This document shows, piece by piece, positions 44,738-54,163 of a stretch of DNA of 64,000 nucleotides; position 1 is the first letter of the stretch, and each line of letters starts with the position of its first letter. The notes beneath the pieces were generated by a model. That model saw nothing but the letters and a program-made list of their open reading frames with translations, was not told where the DNA came from and searched no databases. The position numbers and the translations under genes are program-made. Source of the stretch: Crocinitomicaceae bacterium (lineage in GTDB: Bacteria; Bacteroidota; Bacteroidia; Flavobacteriales_D; Crocinitomicaceae); contig JADJGJ010000001.1 in assembly GCA_016708105.1 (NCBI GenBank), positions 2,356,001 to 2,420,000 on the forward strand. The letters run 5' to 3'.

Positions 44738-45775
44738 ATGACAGATATTTATAAAAAAGAATTGCTTGAAACGCTTGAACTTGAAATGCGCAATGCAAAA
44801 CTCATTGTCATTACATCTCATAAATCTCCTGACGGTGACTCAATGGGATCTTCATTAGGCATGTTTCACTTTTTGAAAGCAAAAGGGCATCATGCTGTGA
44901 TTTGTCATCCTGATATTTCTCCATCATTTTTGCATTGGATGCCCGGCAGTGAAGACATTAAATTGCTTGAGCGTGAGCCTGACATGGTCAAATCATTACT
45001 TGAATCAGCTGATCTGATTTTCTGTCTTGATTATCATCACCCAAACCGAACCGGTAAAATGGAAGATCTGCTCGTCAAAGCTAAAGGAAAAAAAATCATC
45101 ATTGATCATCATCGTGATCCTGACCTCACATTCGCTGATTATCTGTTTAGCGATATCTCTGCAAGCAGCACGTCACAATTGGTCTATGATTTTATTTGTG
45201 CGCAGCATCTTGAACATCACGTAAACGAAGCCTGCGGAATTTGTTTGTACACAGGTATTGTAACCGATACCGGATCATTCCGATTCTCCTCTACCTCACC
45301 ACGCACGCATCAAATTGCAGGTGAAATGATGAAGAAAGGAATTAAAACTTGGGAAGTACATGAAAATTTATTTGACAGCAACTCGCTGAATAAACTTCAA
45401 TTAGTTAGTTATGCCTTGTTAGAAAAACTGGTCATCATTCCGGAGTATCAAACCGCTTACGTTTGGCTTACAGCAGCTGAACAAGAAAGATTTAACATCG
45501 TTAAAGGAGATACTGAAGGGTTGGTGAATCAAGTGCTGTCTATCGAAGGCATTGAATTAGCAGGATTCTTTAAGGAAACTGATCAAATAATAAAAATTTC
45601 ATTCAGATCAAAAGGAAGTATCCCTACCAATCTTCTATGCAAACAACATTTTGAAGGAGGCGGGCACCTCAATGCATCCGGTGGAAAATTTCAAGGTAAA
45701 ATTCAAGATGCCCTGACTAAATTTGTAACTATTCTTCCTCAATTCGTTGAAGAAAATAAACAAGCATTCTCGTAG
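44738..45775 (+). CDS. NrnA-type DHH phosphatase (nanoRNase/pAp phosphatase)
   Basis: The 345-residue enzyme removes nucleotides from short RNA and dephosphorylates pAp. Motif I is ITSHKSPDGDSMGSSLG (Asp pair), motif II FCLDYHHPNR, motif III KKIIIDHHRDPDL (DHH) and motif IV TGIVTDTGSFRF. The DHHA1 C-terminal half ends with GGGHLNASGGKF. The next gene is the GldI-like lipoprotein, 17 bases downstream. This NrnA-gldI pairing is found in Flavobacteriales. Confidence 0.9.
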   Translation: MTDIYKKELLETLELEMRNAKLIVITSHKSPDGDSMGSSLGMFHFLKAKGHHAVICHPDISPSFLHWMPGSEDIKLLEREPDMVKSLLESADLIFCLDYHHPNRTGKMEDLLVKAKGKKIIIDHHRDPDLTFADYLFSDISASSTSQLVYDFICAQHLEHHVNEACGICLYTGIVTDTGSFRFSSTSPRTHQIAGEMMKKGIKTWEVHENLFDSNSLNKLQLVSYALLEKLVIIPEYQTAYVWLTAAEQERFNIVKGDTEGLVNQVLSIEGIELAGFFKETDQIIKISFRSKGSIPTNLLCKQHFEGGGHLNASGGKFQGKIQDALTKFVTILPQFVEENKQAFS

Positions 45776-45792
45776 GACAATAATATTTAACG

Positions 45793-46368
45793 ATGATGAG
45801 AAAAGATATGCTGAATCTTTTACAAATAAAAACGCTTATTATTCCTTCGGTTCTCACGTGGCTTATGTTTTTTATTTCATCATGCAGTGAACCAAAAGAT
45901 GAGCAGGTGTACAAACCAGATCCTGAATGGTCACAAGATCAATCGTCAGATATGAATCAAGTTTTTGCTGCAGAAGAAAATGATGAGATTGAACTATACG
46001 TAAAAAGACATGAAGATTGGAATGTGACAAAAACAGGCACAGGTTTGCGTTATTTTATTTACCAAAAAAGTGAGCTTAATGACACCGCTCATGTTGGAGA
46101 TTTGGTCACGGTTGATTTTGAAATTTCTCTCTTAGATGGAACCATTTGTTATTCGTCATCTGAAAACGGACCAGAAAGTTTTATTGTAGAAAAGGCTGAC
46201 ATAGAAAGTGGATTACATGAAGCCATGCAATTAATGTGCACCGGAGACCGCGCCAAATTTATTCTTCCAAGTCACATGGCGCACGGACTCATTGGCGATG
46301 AAGAAAAAATTCCACCGCTATCCCCTGTTGTCTATGATATACAACTTTTAAAAATTGAACGACCATGA
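45793..46368 (+). CDS. GldI-like FKBP-type peptidyl-prolyl isomerase lipoprotein
   Basis: The 191-residue lipoprotein has a long N-region and lipobox ISSC (Cys31). The FKBP domain is recognisable in GDLVTVDFEISLLDGTICYS, ESFIVEKADIESGLHEAMQL and the KIPPLSPVVYDIQLLKI end. GldI is required for gliding and T9SS export in F. johnsoniae, probably by folding other lipoproteins. No gld genes other than this are near. Overlaps the next FKBP gene by four bases. Confidence 0.85.
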   Translation: MMRKDMLNLLQIKTLIIPSVLTWLMFFISSCSEPKDEQVYKPDPEWSQDQSSDMNQVFAAEENDEIELYVKRHEDWNVTKTGTGLRYFIYQKSELNDTAHVGDLVTVDFEISLLDGTICYSSSENGPESFIVEKADIESGLHEAMQLMCTGDRAKFILPSHMAHGLIGDEEKIPPLSPVVYDIQLLKIERP

Positions 46369-47237
46369 AGTATATAACCATTTTTTGTCTTTGCCTAGTT
46401 GCATTGGTGTCATGTGAATTGAAGGGAGTGGATACAGGTGATGATGTTGACCATAATGATACAATGGTGATGAATGATGACAACCAACTACATCTTGCTG
46501 ACAACGGACTGATGCTGGCTGACACTGTGATCGGAAAACCAAATGAAAATGTTTACAACCGTGAAGATGGTTTGCGGATAGAATGGTCAAAAAAAACCAA
46601 CGGCAAACAAATTCAGTTGAATGATGTGGTGATGATTAATTATAAAGCACGCGTAGCAGGTGGAGAACGCTATGATTCTAATGACGAAATTGGAGAGCCC
46701 GTACCGGTTAAAACAAATATTGGCATGTTGATCAAAGGGTGGGAAGAAGGTTTATTGTACATGCATGAAGGTGATAAAGGAAGAATCATGATTCCTAACG
46801 CACTGGCATACGGTGAAAATGGCTATATAGACAAAGTGCCTCCCATGGCTGATATCATTGTAGATATTGAAATCATTGACATTATAGAACCAATCGAACT
46901 GGAAGAAGGTGTGAAAGTTTATAAATGGAAAACAGTGAATGAAGGCAATACACCGCTAAAAAATCAACTCATCACGTTTGACTATTTTGCTTACCTGAAA
47001 GGAGAAAGTGCACATGGCTACGACAATTCCTATCAAAACGGAGTGCCATTCAGTTTTAAATTTGAAAATGCCGGTGTGGTTGATGGCCTTCACCAAGGCA
47101 TGAGTGTGATGAAACCAGGTGAAAACGCTTTTATAGAAATTCCTTACTCACTTGCCTATGGTAAAAAAGGTCTTTTAGATCTTGTGCCGTCTAATACGGA
47201 TATTGTTTATGATGTTCGTGTGATTTCTATTGAATAG
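46365..47237 (+). CDS. Lipoprotein with two FKBP domains
   Basis: The 290-residue product has lipobox LVSC (Cys17) and two FKBP-type domains. The first is at residues 75-180, with NDVVMINYKARVAGGERYDS and GDKGRIMIPNALAYGENGY. The second is at 195-290, with ITFDYFAYLKGESAHGYDN, VDGLHQGMSVMKPGENAFIE and PSNTDIVYDVRVISIE. The tandem of a single- and a double-FKBP lipoprotein is unusual and suggests a folding unit at the envelope. Coupled to the GldI-like gene by overlap. Confidence 0.85.
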   Translation: MKYITIFCLCLVALVSCELKGVDTGDDVDHNDTMVMNDDNQLHLADNGLMLADTVIGKPNENVYNREDGLRIEWSKKTNGKQIQLNDVVMINYKARVAGGERYDSNDEIGEPVPVKTNIGMLIKGWEEGLLYMHEGDKGRIMIPNALAYGENGYIDKVPPMADIIVDIEIIDIIEPIELEEGVKVYKWKTVNEGNTPLKNQLITFDYFAYLKGESAHGYDNSYQNGVPFSFKFENAGVVDGLHQGMSVMKPGENAFIEIPYSLAYGKKGLLDLVPSNTDIVYDVRVISIE

Positions 47238-47498
47238 GATAAAATCAATTTACCAATATCGTTTCGTATTTGTGAGACTTGCAGTGAAAAATCATTTTGG
47301 TTTACACAAATCGCACGCAGTTCTTCATTAGGGAATTTAATCCTCAATCATACGTTTTTGTTCTTTGGATCAAGTTTTTACAAAAACAAAATCCCTTATG
47401 TGCCAAGACATTTCATCTTTTTTTGTTTTTTTTTAGTTTCCGGACAACCATCGTAAATCAGCTTTGTAATTAGAGCAGAACTGATAAAAAACTAAATT

Positions 47499-47810
47499 AT
47501 GAAAACTAGAAATTTGATTATTGCAACAATAGTAGCAGGAAGCATCTCACTAATTTTTCCGTCATGTCAACCTGAAACACCAACACCTTCAGATCCGGCA
47601 TTGATGGATTCAATTTGGAGTGATCCTAACGACACAACAGACAATGGAGGCAGCACAGATGATTCAACTTTTTGGAATAATGACTCAACCTATTATGATG
47701 GAGGCACAGATTCAACAGGAGGATGGACTGATCCCGGAGATTCAACTTGGTATGGCGGCGGCGGAACAGACACCACAGGTTGGGGTGATTCAACCAACTT
47801 TGGAGGCTAG
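47499..47810 (+). CDS. Low-complexity lipoprotein
   Basis: The 103-residue product has lipobox FPSC (Cys23). After it, nearly all residues are Asp, Thr, Ser, Gly, Trp and Tyr (WNNDSTYYDGG, DPGDSTWYGGGG). No folded domain is expected. It is followed after 40 bases by the sigma factor gene, and the cassette may form one unit. Function unknown; it could be a flexible cell-surface tether. Confidence 0.7.
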   Translation: MKTRNLIIATIVAGSISLIFPSCQPETPTPSDPALMDSIWSDPNDTTDNGGSTDDSTFWNNDSTYYDGGTDSTGGWTDPGDSTWYGGGGTDTTGWGDSTNFGG

Positions 47811-47850
47811 TTTAACGTCATAAAGTAACATCATCTTAGCGCAAAGAAAT

Positions 47851-48414
47851 TTGGAAAAAGAAGAACTGAAACAGCAATTCATGAAGGGCAGCAAAGCAGC
47901 CTTTGATCTAATCTATGCCAGTTATTCTAAAGGTATGTATTCTATTTGCCTGCGCTATACAAAAAATCAAGATGAAGCCGCAGATATTTTGCAAGAATCA
48001 TTCATCAAAGTGTATGAAAAAAGAGCCTTGTTTAATCCTCAATATGAAATTGGACCTTGGATTAAACGCATAGTCATCAATGAAGCAATCAATCATTTCA
48101 GAGTGAATAAACGATTTGATTTGAAAGATGACGAAACAGTATTTGAAGCCGTTGATGAGCAAATTGAAATTGAAGATGTAAGCAGAATAAAAGATATCCT
48201 GATTGAAATTTTGCGTGAATTACCTGAAGGGTATCGAACGGTGTTCAACATGTATGTAATTGATAACCTCACTCACCAAGAAATTGCAGAATACCTTGGG
48301 GTTTCAGTCAATACATCAAAAACACAATTGCTAAAAGCCCGCAAATTGATCAGACAAAAATTAGAAGAAAAAAATATAACCCGGACAAAAATTAACGATG
48401 AGCAAGGAATTTGA
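47851..48414 (+). CDS. ECF-type RNA polymerase sigma factor
   Basis: The 187-residue protein begins with TTG: the frame has no ATG upstream before a stop, and the next ATG at 47881 would remove the first helix. Region 2 shows KAAFDLIYASYSKGMYSICL, DEAADILQESFIKVYEK and GPWIKRIVINEAINHFR. Region 4 shows LREILRELPEGYRTVFNMY and HQEIAEYLGVSVNTSKTQLL. The C-terminal segment is basic. It overlaps the 48398 gene by 17 bases, as regulator pairs commonly do. Confidence 0.92.
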   Translation: MEKEELKQQFMKGSKAAFDLIYASYSKGMYSICLRYTKNQDEAADILQESFIKVYEKRALFNPQYEIGPWIKRIVINEAINHFRVNKRFDLKDDETVFEAVDEQIEIEDVSRIKDILIEILRELPEGYRTVFNMYVIDNLTHQEIAEYLGVSVNTSKTQLLKARKLIRQKLEEKNITRTKINDEQGI

Positions 48415-49894
48415 AAATATGGACGATCTGTTTCAATCTGCCTTTGCAGATGAATCAGCACAAGTGCCGGCATTTGTCAAAGAGAGCATTGATAAACGTC
48501 TGGGATTTACTAAAAGAAAAAAAGGCTGGATGTTCTGGACCGGAGGCGTCATGCTGTTGACCATTGCCGCTATTTTCATCTTCAATAAGCAAGATGATGC
48601 GCTTGATCAAAATCAAGCATCACAAATGGAATCAAGCGATGATAAATCTGATCAACACATGCTATCCGGTACTTACGCGAATGAAACACAAAACGCACAA
48701 AAAAATAATGATCCGATAAATGAAAATATAAATTCTCAAAACGAAAAATTGAATCCATCAACTTCAGAACAAAATGAAAAAAATGAGCAGAAGGTAAATA
48801 CAGAAAACAGAGACACTAATTCCAAGAAAAAAACGGGAGGAAATATTAGTGAATCTTATCTGAACACTGATTATTCATCTGAAGGCGCAACGATTGCTAA
48901 AACAGAAACAGGTTCAACCAGTAAAACTGATGGTGAAGAAAAAACAAACAAATTAAATGGAACTTCGGGTGGGGCAAAAAGTGGAGAAGATGGATATGGA
49001 TACGCAAATAATCCGGTTATTAATTTGAGAAAAAATAGTCTGTTTACAAGCAAGCAAGTTAATCCATTTGTATCGGCATCTCATTTAAAAATTAGTCAAC
49101 CGCAGGGAAATAAAATCGTTACCGCAAATCATCCATCAGCCATAACTATTGATTCAGAAGAAACAATAATTCCCTGGATGATCACCTTTACCGGCGGATT
49201 GGATTTTTCAAAATCTACTTATAGCTCACCCATCACAGATGAAGCTGATATGTACAACAACACTACAACAGCAAAACCGGGGTATCATCTGAATATTGGT
49301 ACAACGTACTCCCTCAAAAATGGAATTCAGTTGGGTTCAGGAGCAGGAATATCTATTTTCTCAGAAAACTATCATTATGAAAAATCAGAAAATCTCATAG
49401 ATACTACTTACACCTGGTTGATAGAAGATATTTATGAATACGATTCTTTGCTTGACACCACTATTTGGGTGGGCGTTGATTCAACATTGAATACAAATTA
49501 TGACACTACATTCATTCAATTATACGATGAAACCGGTGAGACAAAAGCTACTTATCTTCAAATACCACTTTCAGTAGGTTATCAATTTAGGTATAAAAAA
49601 TTTCTGTTTGATATTGCTTTTGCGGGCCGTTTCAATTACTTGCTGAAGGGTTCAGGTGCTTATATTGCCAATGATCTTGTTCAAAAATTTGACAATACAA
49701 GCGGGCAGATTTATAAAAAGATGTACTTTGATTTCATTATTCAAACCACTGTGCATTACCGGTTAACAGAACATCTCTATATCAGTGGTTCGTTCAAATA
49801 CCGTCCGGCGGTTGGGAACATTTATCAAAATGTAGGCTTTAACCGCACACTGCAGTCATTTCAACTTGGTGCGGGCTTAAGTTGGAAATTTTGA
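48398..49894 (+). CDS. Putative anti-sigma / trans-envelope protein with C-terminal outer-membrane barrel
   Basis: The 498-residue protein has a short cytoplasmic N-terminus (DDLFQSAFADESAQVPAFVK), one transmembrane helix (about residues 43-62, GWMFWTGGVMLLTIAAIFIF) and a disordered Asn/Gln/Lys/Ser/Glu linker (about 65-215). A beta-barrel-like domain follows (about 260-498), with MITFTGGLDFSKSTYSS, LQIPLSVGYQFRYKKFLFDI and HYRLTEHLYISGSFKYRP, ending in terminal Phe (AGLSWKF). It looks like an inner-membrane anchor joined to an outer-membrane barrel. The gene overlaps the ECF sigma gene, so regulation of that sigma is the natural inference, but no classical anti-sigma domain is visible. Confidence 0.75.
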   Translation: MSKEFENMDDLFQSAFADESAQVPAFVKESIDKRLGFTKRKKGWMFWTGGVMLLTIAAIFIFNKQDDALDQNQASQMESSDDKSDQHMLSGTYANETQNAQKNNDPINENINSQNEKLNPSTSEQNEKNEQKVNTENRDTNSKKKTGGNISESYLNTDYSSEGATIAKTETGSTSKTDGEEKTNKLNGTSGGAKSGEDGYGYANNPVINLRKNSLFTSKQVNPFVSASHLKISQPQGNKIVTANHPSAITIDSEETIIPWMITFTGGLDFSKSTYSSPITDEADMYNNTTTAKPGYHLNIGTTYSLKNGIQLGSGAGISIFSENYHYEKSENLIDTTYTWLIEDIYEYDSLLDTTIWVGVDSTLNTNYDTTFIQLYDETGETKATYLQIPLSVGYQFRYKKFLFDIAFAGRFNYLLKGSGAYIANDLVQKFDNTSGQIYKKMYFDFIIQTTVHYRLTEHLYISGSFKYRPAVGNIYQNVGFNRTLQSFQLGAGLSWKF

Positions 49895-50084
49895 GATTTT
49901 ATACCAGTCAATGCATGTGTTAGATCCTAAAAACTCAATAAACGCAATACCTTGCAAAGTTTTTCAATGCTATCATGTTGAAATAATTTGCAGTAACTAA
50001 ACCTATTAGCCCGACACATCATAATACAAGTATTTTATTTTTTGTAATATTGCCTAGTTTTTTAATTGAACTCAACATTACAAG

Positions 50085-51386
50085 ATGCTTATGAAAAAAA
50101 TTTACTCTATCCTGTTCACGCTAGTGGCGGCAATTTCTGTTCAGGTTGGTTATAGCCAGTGCTCTGACAGCTTTAACTCATTTTCAACTACCGTGTGTGA
50201 CACGTATACCGTACCAAGTGGTGATGAAACTTACACTAACAGCGGTGTTTACAATGACACAATTCCAAATTTCGGCGGCTGTGATAGTATTCTCACCATT
50301 ACGCTTACTGTAAACTATAGCGATGATGTGAATTATGTTGTTACGGCGTGTGATTCTTACACCTGGAACATGATGAATCTTACAACAACCGGCACATACA
50401 TTGCAAATTTCACCAATATGAGTGGTTGTGATTCTACTGAAACACTTGATTTAACCATTTTAAATTCTACCGCAGCAACTATAAATGAAACAGCTTGTGC
50501 ATCCTATACTGTACCAAGCGGTGATGAAACCTATACCAGCAACGGAACCTACATGGACACCATACCTAACATGGTTGGATGCGACAGCGTACTAACTATT
50601 AACCTAACCATTCTTGGACCTACCTATTCAGCTTTCACAATTGATGAGTGTGATTCATATACAGTGCCAAGCGGTGATGAATCATACACTGTTAGCGGAA
50701 CATACACTGACACTATTCCAAATTATTTAGGTTGTGACAGCATCATGACCATTACGTTGAACTTAAATTATTCAACCGGATCAACCCACACGGCTACTGC
50801 ATGTATCAGCTATACCTACAATTCTCAAACCTATACCAGCAGCGGAACTTACTATCAAACATACACTAACAGCGTAGGTTGTGATTCAATTATTACACTT
50901 GAATTAACTATTCATGAAGTTGATATTGATGTAACACAAAACGGTGGAACATTCTCAGCCGGACCAACCGGAGTTTGGTTCCAATGGCTAGATTGCAATG
51001 ATGGAATGGCTGCTATTCCGGGCGAATATTATATTGATTTTACTCCGGCTGTTAACGGAAGTTATGCAGTTGAAGTGATGACACTTTATTGCAAAGACAC
51101 ATCAGCTTGTTATGACATTGATAATGTTGGCTTAGATCAGAACAGTGCAACATCGTTTGTGCTCTATCCAAATCCGGCTAACACCCATGTGACCATCCTA
51201 TTTGAGCAAGCTGTGAGTAATGCAGTAATTCAAATTGTAAATGTTTCCGGCGCTGTGGTAAGCACACAAAATAATGCTAACGGAACAAGCTTTACATTTG
51301 ATTTATCATCACAACCGGCAGGAATTTATTTTGTTGAGTTCTATCACAATGGTTTGATTGAACGAGCCAAAATCAGTAAGCTTTGA
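50085..51386 (+). CDS. T9SS type A secreted protein with CDS repeats
   Basis: The 433-residue protein has a signal peptide (KKIYSILFTLVAAISVQVG, from ATG 50091 or 50085). Five tandem units of about 48-55 residues follow (residues ~30-280), each with two Cys: CDTYTVPSGDETYTNSG ... GGCDSILTITLTV. Units 1, 3 and 4 are closest; 2 and 5 diverge. A linker and a T9SS type A sorting domain end the chain (FVLYPNPANTHVTILFEQ ... GIYFVEFYHNGLIERAKISK). The protein should be exported and anchored or released at the surface. Terminator 51409-51447. Confidence 0.88.
   Translation: MLMKKIYSILFTLVAAISVQVGYSQCSDSFNSFSTTVCDTYTVPSGDETYTNSGVYNDTIPNFGGCDSILTITLTVNYSDDVNYVVTACDSYTWNMMNLTTTGTYIANFTNMSGCDSTETLDLTILNSTAATINETACASYTVPSGDETYTSNGTYMDTIPNMVGCDSVLTINLTILGPTYSAFTIDECDSYTVPSGDESYTVSGTYTDTIPNYLGCDSIMTITLNLNYSTGSTHTATACISYTYNSQTYTSSGTYYQTYTNSVGCDSIITLELTIHEVDIDVTQNGGTFSAGPTGVWFQWLDCNDGMAAIPGEYYIDFTPAVNGSYAVEVMTLYCKDTSACYDIDNVGLDQNSATSFVLYPNPANTHVTILFEQAVSNAVIQIVNVSGAVVSTQNNANGTSFTFDLSSQPAGIYFVEFYHNGLIERAKISKL
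50190..50925 (+). repeat. Five tandem coding repeats in the T9SS type A protein
   Basis: Each unit is about 150-160 bases. The most conserved block is the PSGDE(T/S)YT segment followed by DTIPN and GCDS. The DNA of units 1, 3 and 4 still shares stretches such as GTACCAAGCGGTGATGAA, consistent with recent duplication, while 2 and 5 differ. Confidence 0.75.
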
Positions 51387-51408
51387 TTAACAAACTGAAT
51401 TTATTTTC

Positions 51409-51447
51409 AAACTCCGCACAGGTTTTTCTGATGCGGAGTTTTTTTTA
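51409..51447 (+). terminator. Intrinsic terminator of the T9SS type A gene
   Basis: AACTCCGCA / TGCGGAGTT stem with a 13-base loop is followed by eight T, beginning 23 bases past the stop. Confidence 0.85.
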
Positions 51448-51517
51448 TAATTGACAAAAAGCCGATGTCTGCCCTCTCCACTAAAATTAGTACCTTTGCC
51501 ACAAATTCAACAGGACT

Positions 51518-51961
51518 ATGAACCTGAGGGTAACCAAACAATTTGATTTTGAAACAGCGCATGCCCTTTGGGGATATGACGGTAAGTGCAAAGACATTCA
51601 CGGGCATTCATACAAATTGACTGTTTCAATTTCCGGAAAACAAATCAGTGATGCCACCAATCCCAAGTATGGTATGATCATAGATTTTGGGGATTTGAAA
51701 ACAATCGTGTATAAACACATTGTTGATGTTTTTGACCATTGTCTGCTGGTGAACGGGAATACTCCACACAGCAAATATGCAGAAGTAGAAAATGGTTTTG
51801 CCAAGATTATGCTCTGCAATTACCAACCCACTTGTGAAAATATGCTGGCAGATATGGTGGATCGCCTGCTTAAAAATTTACCTCAACATATTGTTCTGAA
51901 ACGCGTTGTTTTGCAAGAAACAGCAAGCAGCTATGCTGAATGGTATGCATCAGATAATTGA
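51518..51961 (+). CDS. queD: 6-carboxy-tetrahydropterin synthase (QueD/PTPS family)
   Basis: The 147-residue protein has FETAHALWGYDGKCKDIHGH (first zinc His, catalytic Cys in KCKDIHGHSY), MIIDFGDLKTIV and FDHCLLVNGNTP. A C-terminal QETASSYAEWY is typical. QueD makes the queuosine precursor from 7,8-dihydroneopterin triphosphate. The hemN gene starts right after it: the TTG at 51958 and stop overlap by four bases, but ATG 51964 is the likelier start. A -7 (TACCTTTG) is at 51491-51498. Confidence 0.9.
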   Translation: MNLRVTKQFDFETAHALWGYDGKCKDIHGHSYKLTVSISGKQISDATNPKYGMIIDFGDLKTIVYKHIVDVFDHCLLVNGNTPHSKYAEVENGFAKIMLCNYQPTCENMLADMVDRLLKNLPQHIVLKRVVLQETASSYAEWYASDN

Positions 51962-51963
51962 TC

Positions 51964-53328
51964 ATGTCAACTACATTAATTCAAAAATACAACATACCCG
52001 GCCCGCGGTACACCAGCTACCCAACAGTACCATTTTGGGATGAACAAGGAATTTCTCTTGAAGACTGGAAAAAATCATTTATTCAGGCATTCAATGAGAG
52101 TAATGACAGTGAAGGCATCAGTGTTTATATTCACCTGCCTTTCTGCGAAAATCTTTGCACTTTTTGCGGCTGTCATAAACGCATCACCAAAAGACATGAT
52201 GTTGAAGAACCCTATCTTGAAACGGTAATCACAGAATGGAATCTATACTGTGATTTACTAGGCACAAAACCAAAAATAAAAGAACTACATTTGGGGGGTG
52301 GAACACCTACTTTTTTTAGTCCACAAAATCTTCAGAAATTAATGGAAGGAATTTTAGCCAGAGCAGAAAAATTTTCTGACTATGAATTCAGTTTTGAAGC
52401 ACATCCCAATCACACCAGCAAAGAGCATCTACAAATGCTTTACAACTTAGGTTTTAGAAGAAATAGTTTTGGTGTTCAAGATTATGATTTGAAAGTACAG
52501 AAAACAATAAACCGACTTCAACCCTTTGAAAAAGTTGCCGATGTTACCAATTGGTCAAGAGAAATTGGGTACACCAGTATTAGTCATGATTTAGTTTTTG
52601 GCTTGCCTTTTCAAACAAAGCAGAGCATTATTGATACTATTGAAAAAACAAAATCACTGAAACCTGATCGCATTGCATTTTACAGTTATGCACACGTGCC
52701 TTGGGTAAAAGGAGTTGGGCAACGCGGCTATGATGAAAATGATTTGCCAAAAGAAAATGAGAAGCGAGAACTCTACGAAACCGGTAAAAATCTTCTGCGA
52801 CAATTAGGGTATATTGAAATTGGAATGGATCATTTTGCCCTACCTGAAGACAGCCTGTATAAAGCCGTTGAGCATAAAACACTGCACCGTAATTTTATGG
52901 GATACACCGCAGGAAAAACTAAACTGATGATTGGTTTAGGCATGAGCTCCATCTCTGATTCATGGTATAGTTTTGCTCAGAATGTAAAGACAGTTGAAGA
53001 ATATCAAGAGATAGTGAATAAGGGAGAAATTCCAATTTTCAAAGGTCATTTATTATCAACTGAAGATTTGGTAATTCGTGAACACATTCTCAATATCATG
53101 TGTCACTTTGAAACGTCATGGAAAACATCACATCTTCAATTTCCTGAATTACCTGAATGTATTGAACGGTTAAGAGAAATGGAATCTGACGGATTAGTCA
53201 TTCTGCGTGAAGATGGATTGTCTGTTCCTGAGAAGGCACGTCCATTTGTCAGAAATATCTGCATGGCTTTTGATCTCAGACTCATCAGAAATAAACCGGC
53301 TACACGAATTTTTTCAATGACGATTTAA
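51964..53328 (+). CDS. hemN: Oxygen-independent coproporphyrinogen III oxidase
   Basis: HemN is a radical-SAM enzyme of heme synthesis. The protein of 454 residues shows YNIPGPRYTSYPTVPFW, then the 4Fe-4S motif FCENLCTFCGCHKRIT (CX3CX2CXC). LHLGGGTPTFFSPQNLQKLM, RNSFGVQDYDLKVQKTINR and HDLVFGLPFQTKQSI follow. It begins two bases after the queD stop, so the two are co-transcribed. It converges with the FkbM gene. Confidence 0.95.
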   Translation: MSTTLIQKYNIPGPRYTSYPTVPFWDEQGISLEDWKKSFIQAFNESNDSEGISVYIHLPFCENLCTFCGCHKRITKRHDVEEPYLETVITEWNLYCDLLGTKPKIKELHLGGGTPTFFSPQNLQKLMEGILARAEKFSDYEFSFEAHPNHTSKEHLQMLYNLGFRRNSFGVQDYDLKVQKTINRLQPFEKVADVTNWSREIGYTSISHDLVFGLPFQTKQSIIDTIEKTKSLKPDRIAFYSYAHVPWVKGVGQRGYDENDLPKENEKRELYETGKNLLRQLGYIEIGMDHFALPEDSLYKAVEHKTLHRNFMGYTAGKTKLMIGLGMSSISDSWYSFAQNVKTVEEYQEIVNKGEIPIFKGHLLSTEDLVIREHILNIMCHFETSWKTSHLQFPELPECIERLREMESDGLVILREDGLSVPEKARPFVRNICMAFDLRLIRNKPATRIFSMTI

Positions 53329-53332
53329 TTTC

Positions 53333-54058
53333 CTATTCTACCTTGAAAATAAAATTCTGCTTTTTATGGATGGCAGGATTATACAAAACCAGAGAACCAT
53401 TTTCATTAACCCAGGCTTTGAAACCTAATTCTTCTAAAAGATTAAAACAATTTGTGCGATTTTCATTATCCCACAATTCAAGGTAGACAACGGGCTTATC
53501 ACGCACCAGAATTTTTGTTGCACCTTTCAGCGCATAATATTCAAAATTCTCAATATCCATTTTTATTCCGGACACACGAGTGGTAGCTGCGATATGATCA
53601 ATAGTATCACAAGACACTGTTACAATTTCACCTTGATTCCATTCTTTGATACTATCATGCACCACGTGGGCTAGCCCTTGCATGCGCACTTTTCTGTCAA
53701 CCGGTAAAACCATGTCTAGTTCTTTGCGGGTTTCACCAACAGCTAGCGGAATAAGCTCAACATTGTTCAGCTGAAATTTTTCACAGATTTTTTTCAGGAC
53801 AACAAAATTAGATGGCATAGGTTCAATGGCCAGAACCTTTTTTTGTGGAAATTTTTTTGACAAATGATAGGTCATAATGCCAATGTTTGCGCCAATATCT
53901 AGTATATCACCATCACCCTGAATGGAATTCATAAACATAAAAAAATCTTTTTCCTTCCGATCACGATGCAAGGTTTTGATTTTGTACCGCGCAAAAACAT
54001 AGAGGTAATTGCGATACCCCATCATTTTTTGCAATATTAATTTTGTTTGGTTTTTCAT
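53333..54058 (-). CDS. FkbM-family methyltransferase
   Basis: The protein of about 241 residues starts at ATG 54056-54058; the frame is open 25 codons upstream, but the promoter of the divergent glycosyltransferase lies there. It has DILDIGANIGIMTYHLSKKF (SAM motif I), LAIEPMPSNFVVLKKICEKF and IKMDIENFEYYALKGATKIL (FkbM signature). Family members O-methylate sugars or polyketides. The divergent glycosyltransferase suggests a surface-polysaccharide role. Confidence 0.88.
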   Translation of the reverse strand: MKNQTKLILQKMMGYRNYLYVFARYKIKTLHRDRKEKDFFMFMNSIQGDGDILDIGANIGIMTYHLSKKFPQKKVLAIEPMPSNFVVLKKICEKFQLNNVELIPLAVGETRKELDMVLPVDRKVRMQGLAHVVHDSIKEWNQGEIVTVSCDTIDHIAATTRVSGIKMDIENFEYYALKGATKILVRDKPVVYLELWDNENRTNCFNLLEELGFKAWVNENGSLVLYNPAIHKKQNFIFKVE

Positions 54059-54127
54059 TCTTTTTTCAATCCCAGGAATAATTTGTAGAAAACAGATATT
54101 GTTCTGCAACTCATTTCCACCAGATTT

Positions 54128-54158
54128 TTGCAAAAATACGAAGAATCCGTTACTTTAG
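54128..54158 (+). promoter_or_regulatory. Promoter of the glycosyltransferase gene
   Basis: TTG (54128-54130), a 20-base spacer and TACTTTAG (54151-54158, one mismatch to TAnnTTTG) precede the ATG at 54164 by five bases. It supports this start over one 12 codons earlier, and suggests a leaderless transcript. Confidence 0.5.
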
Positions 54159-54163
54159 CGGAA

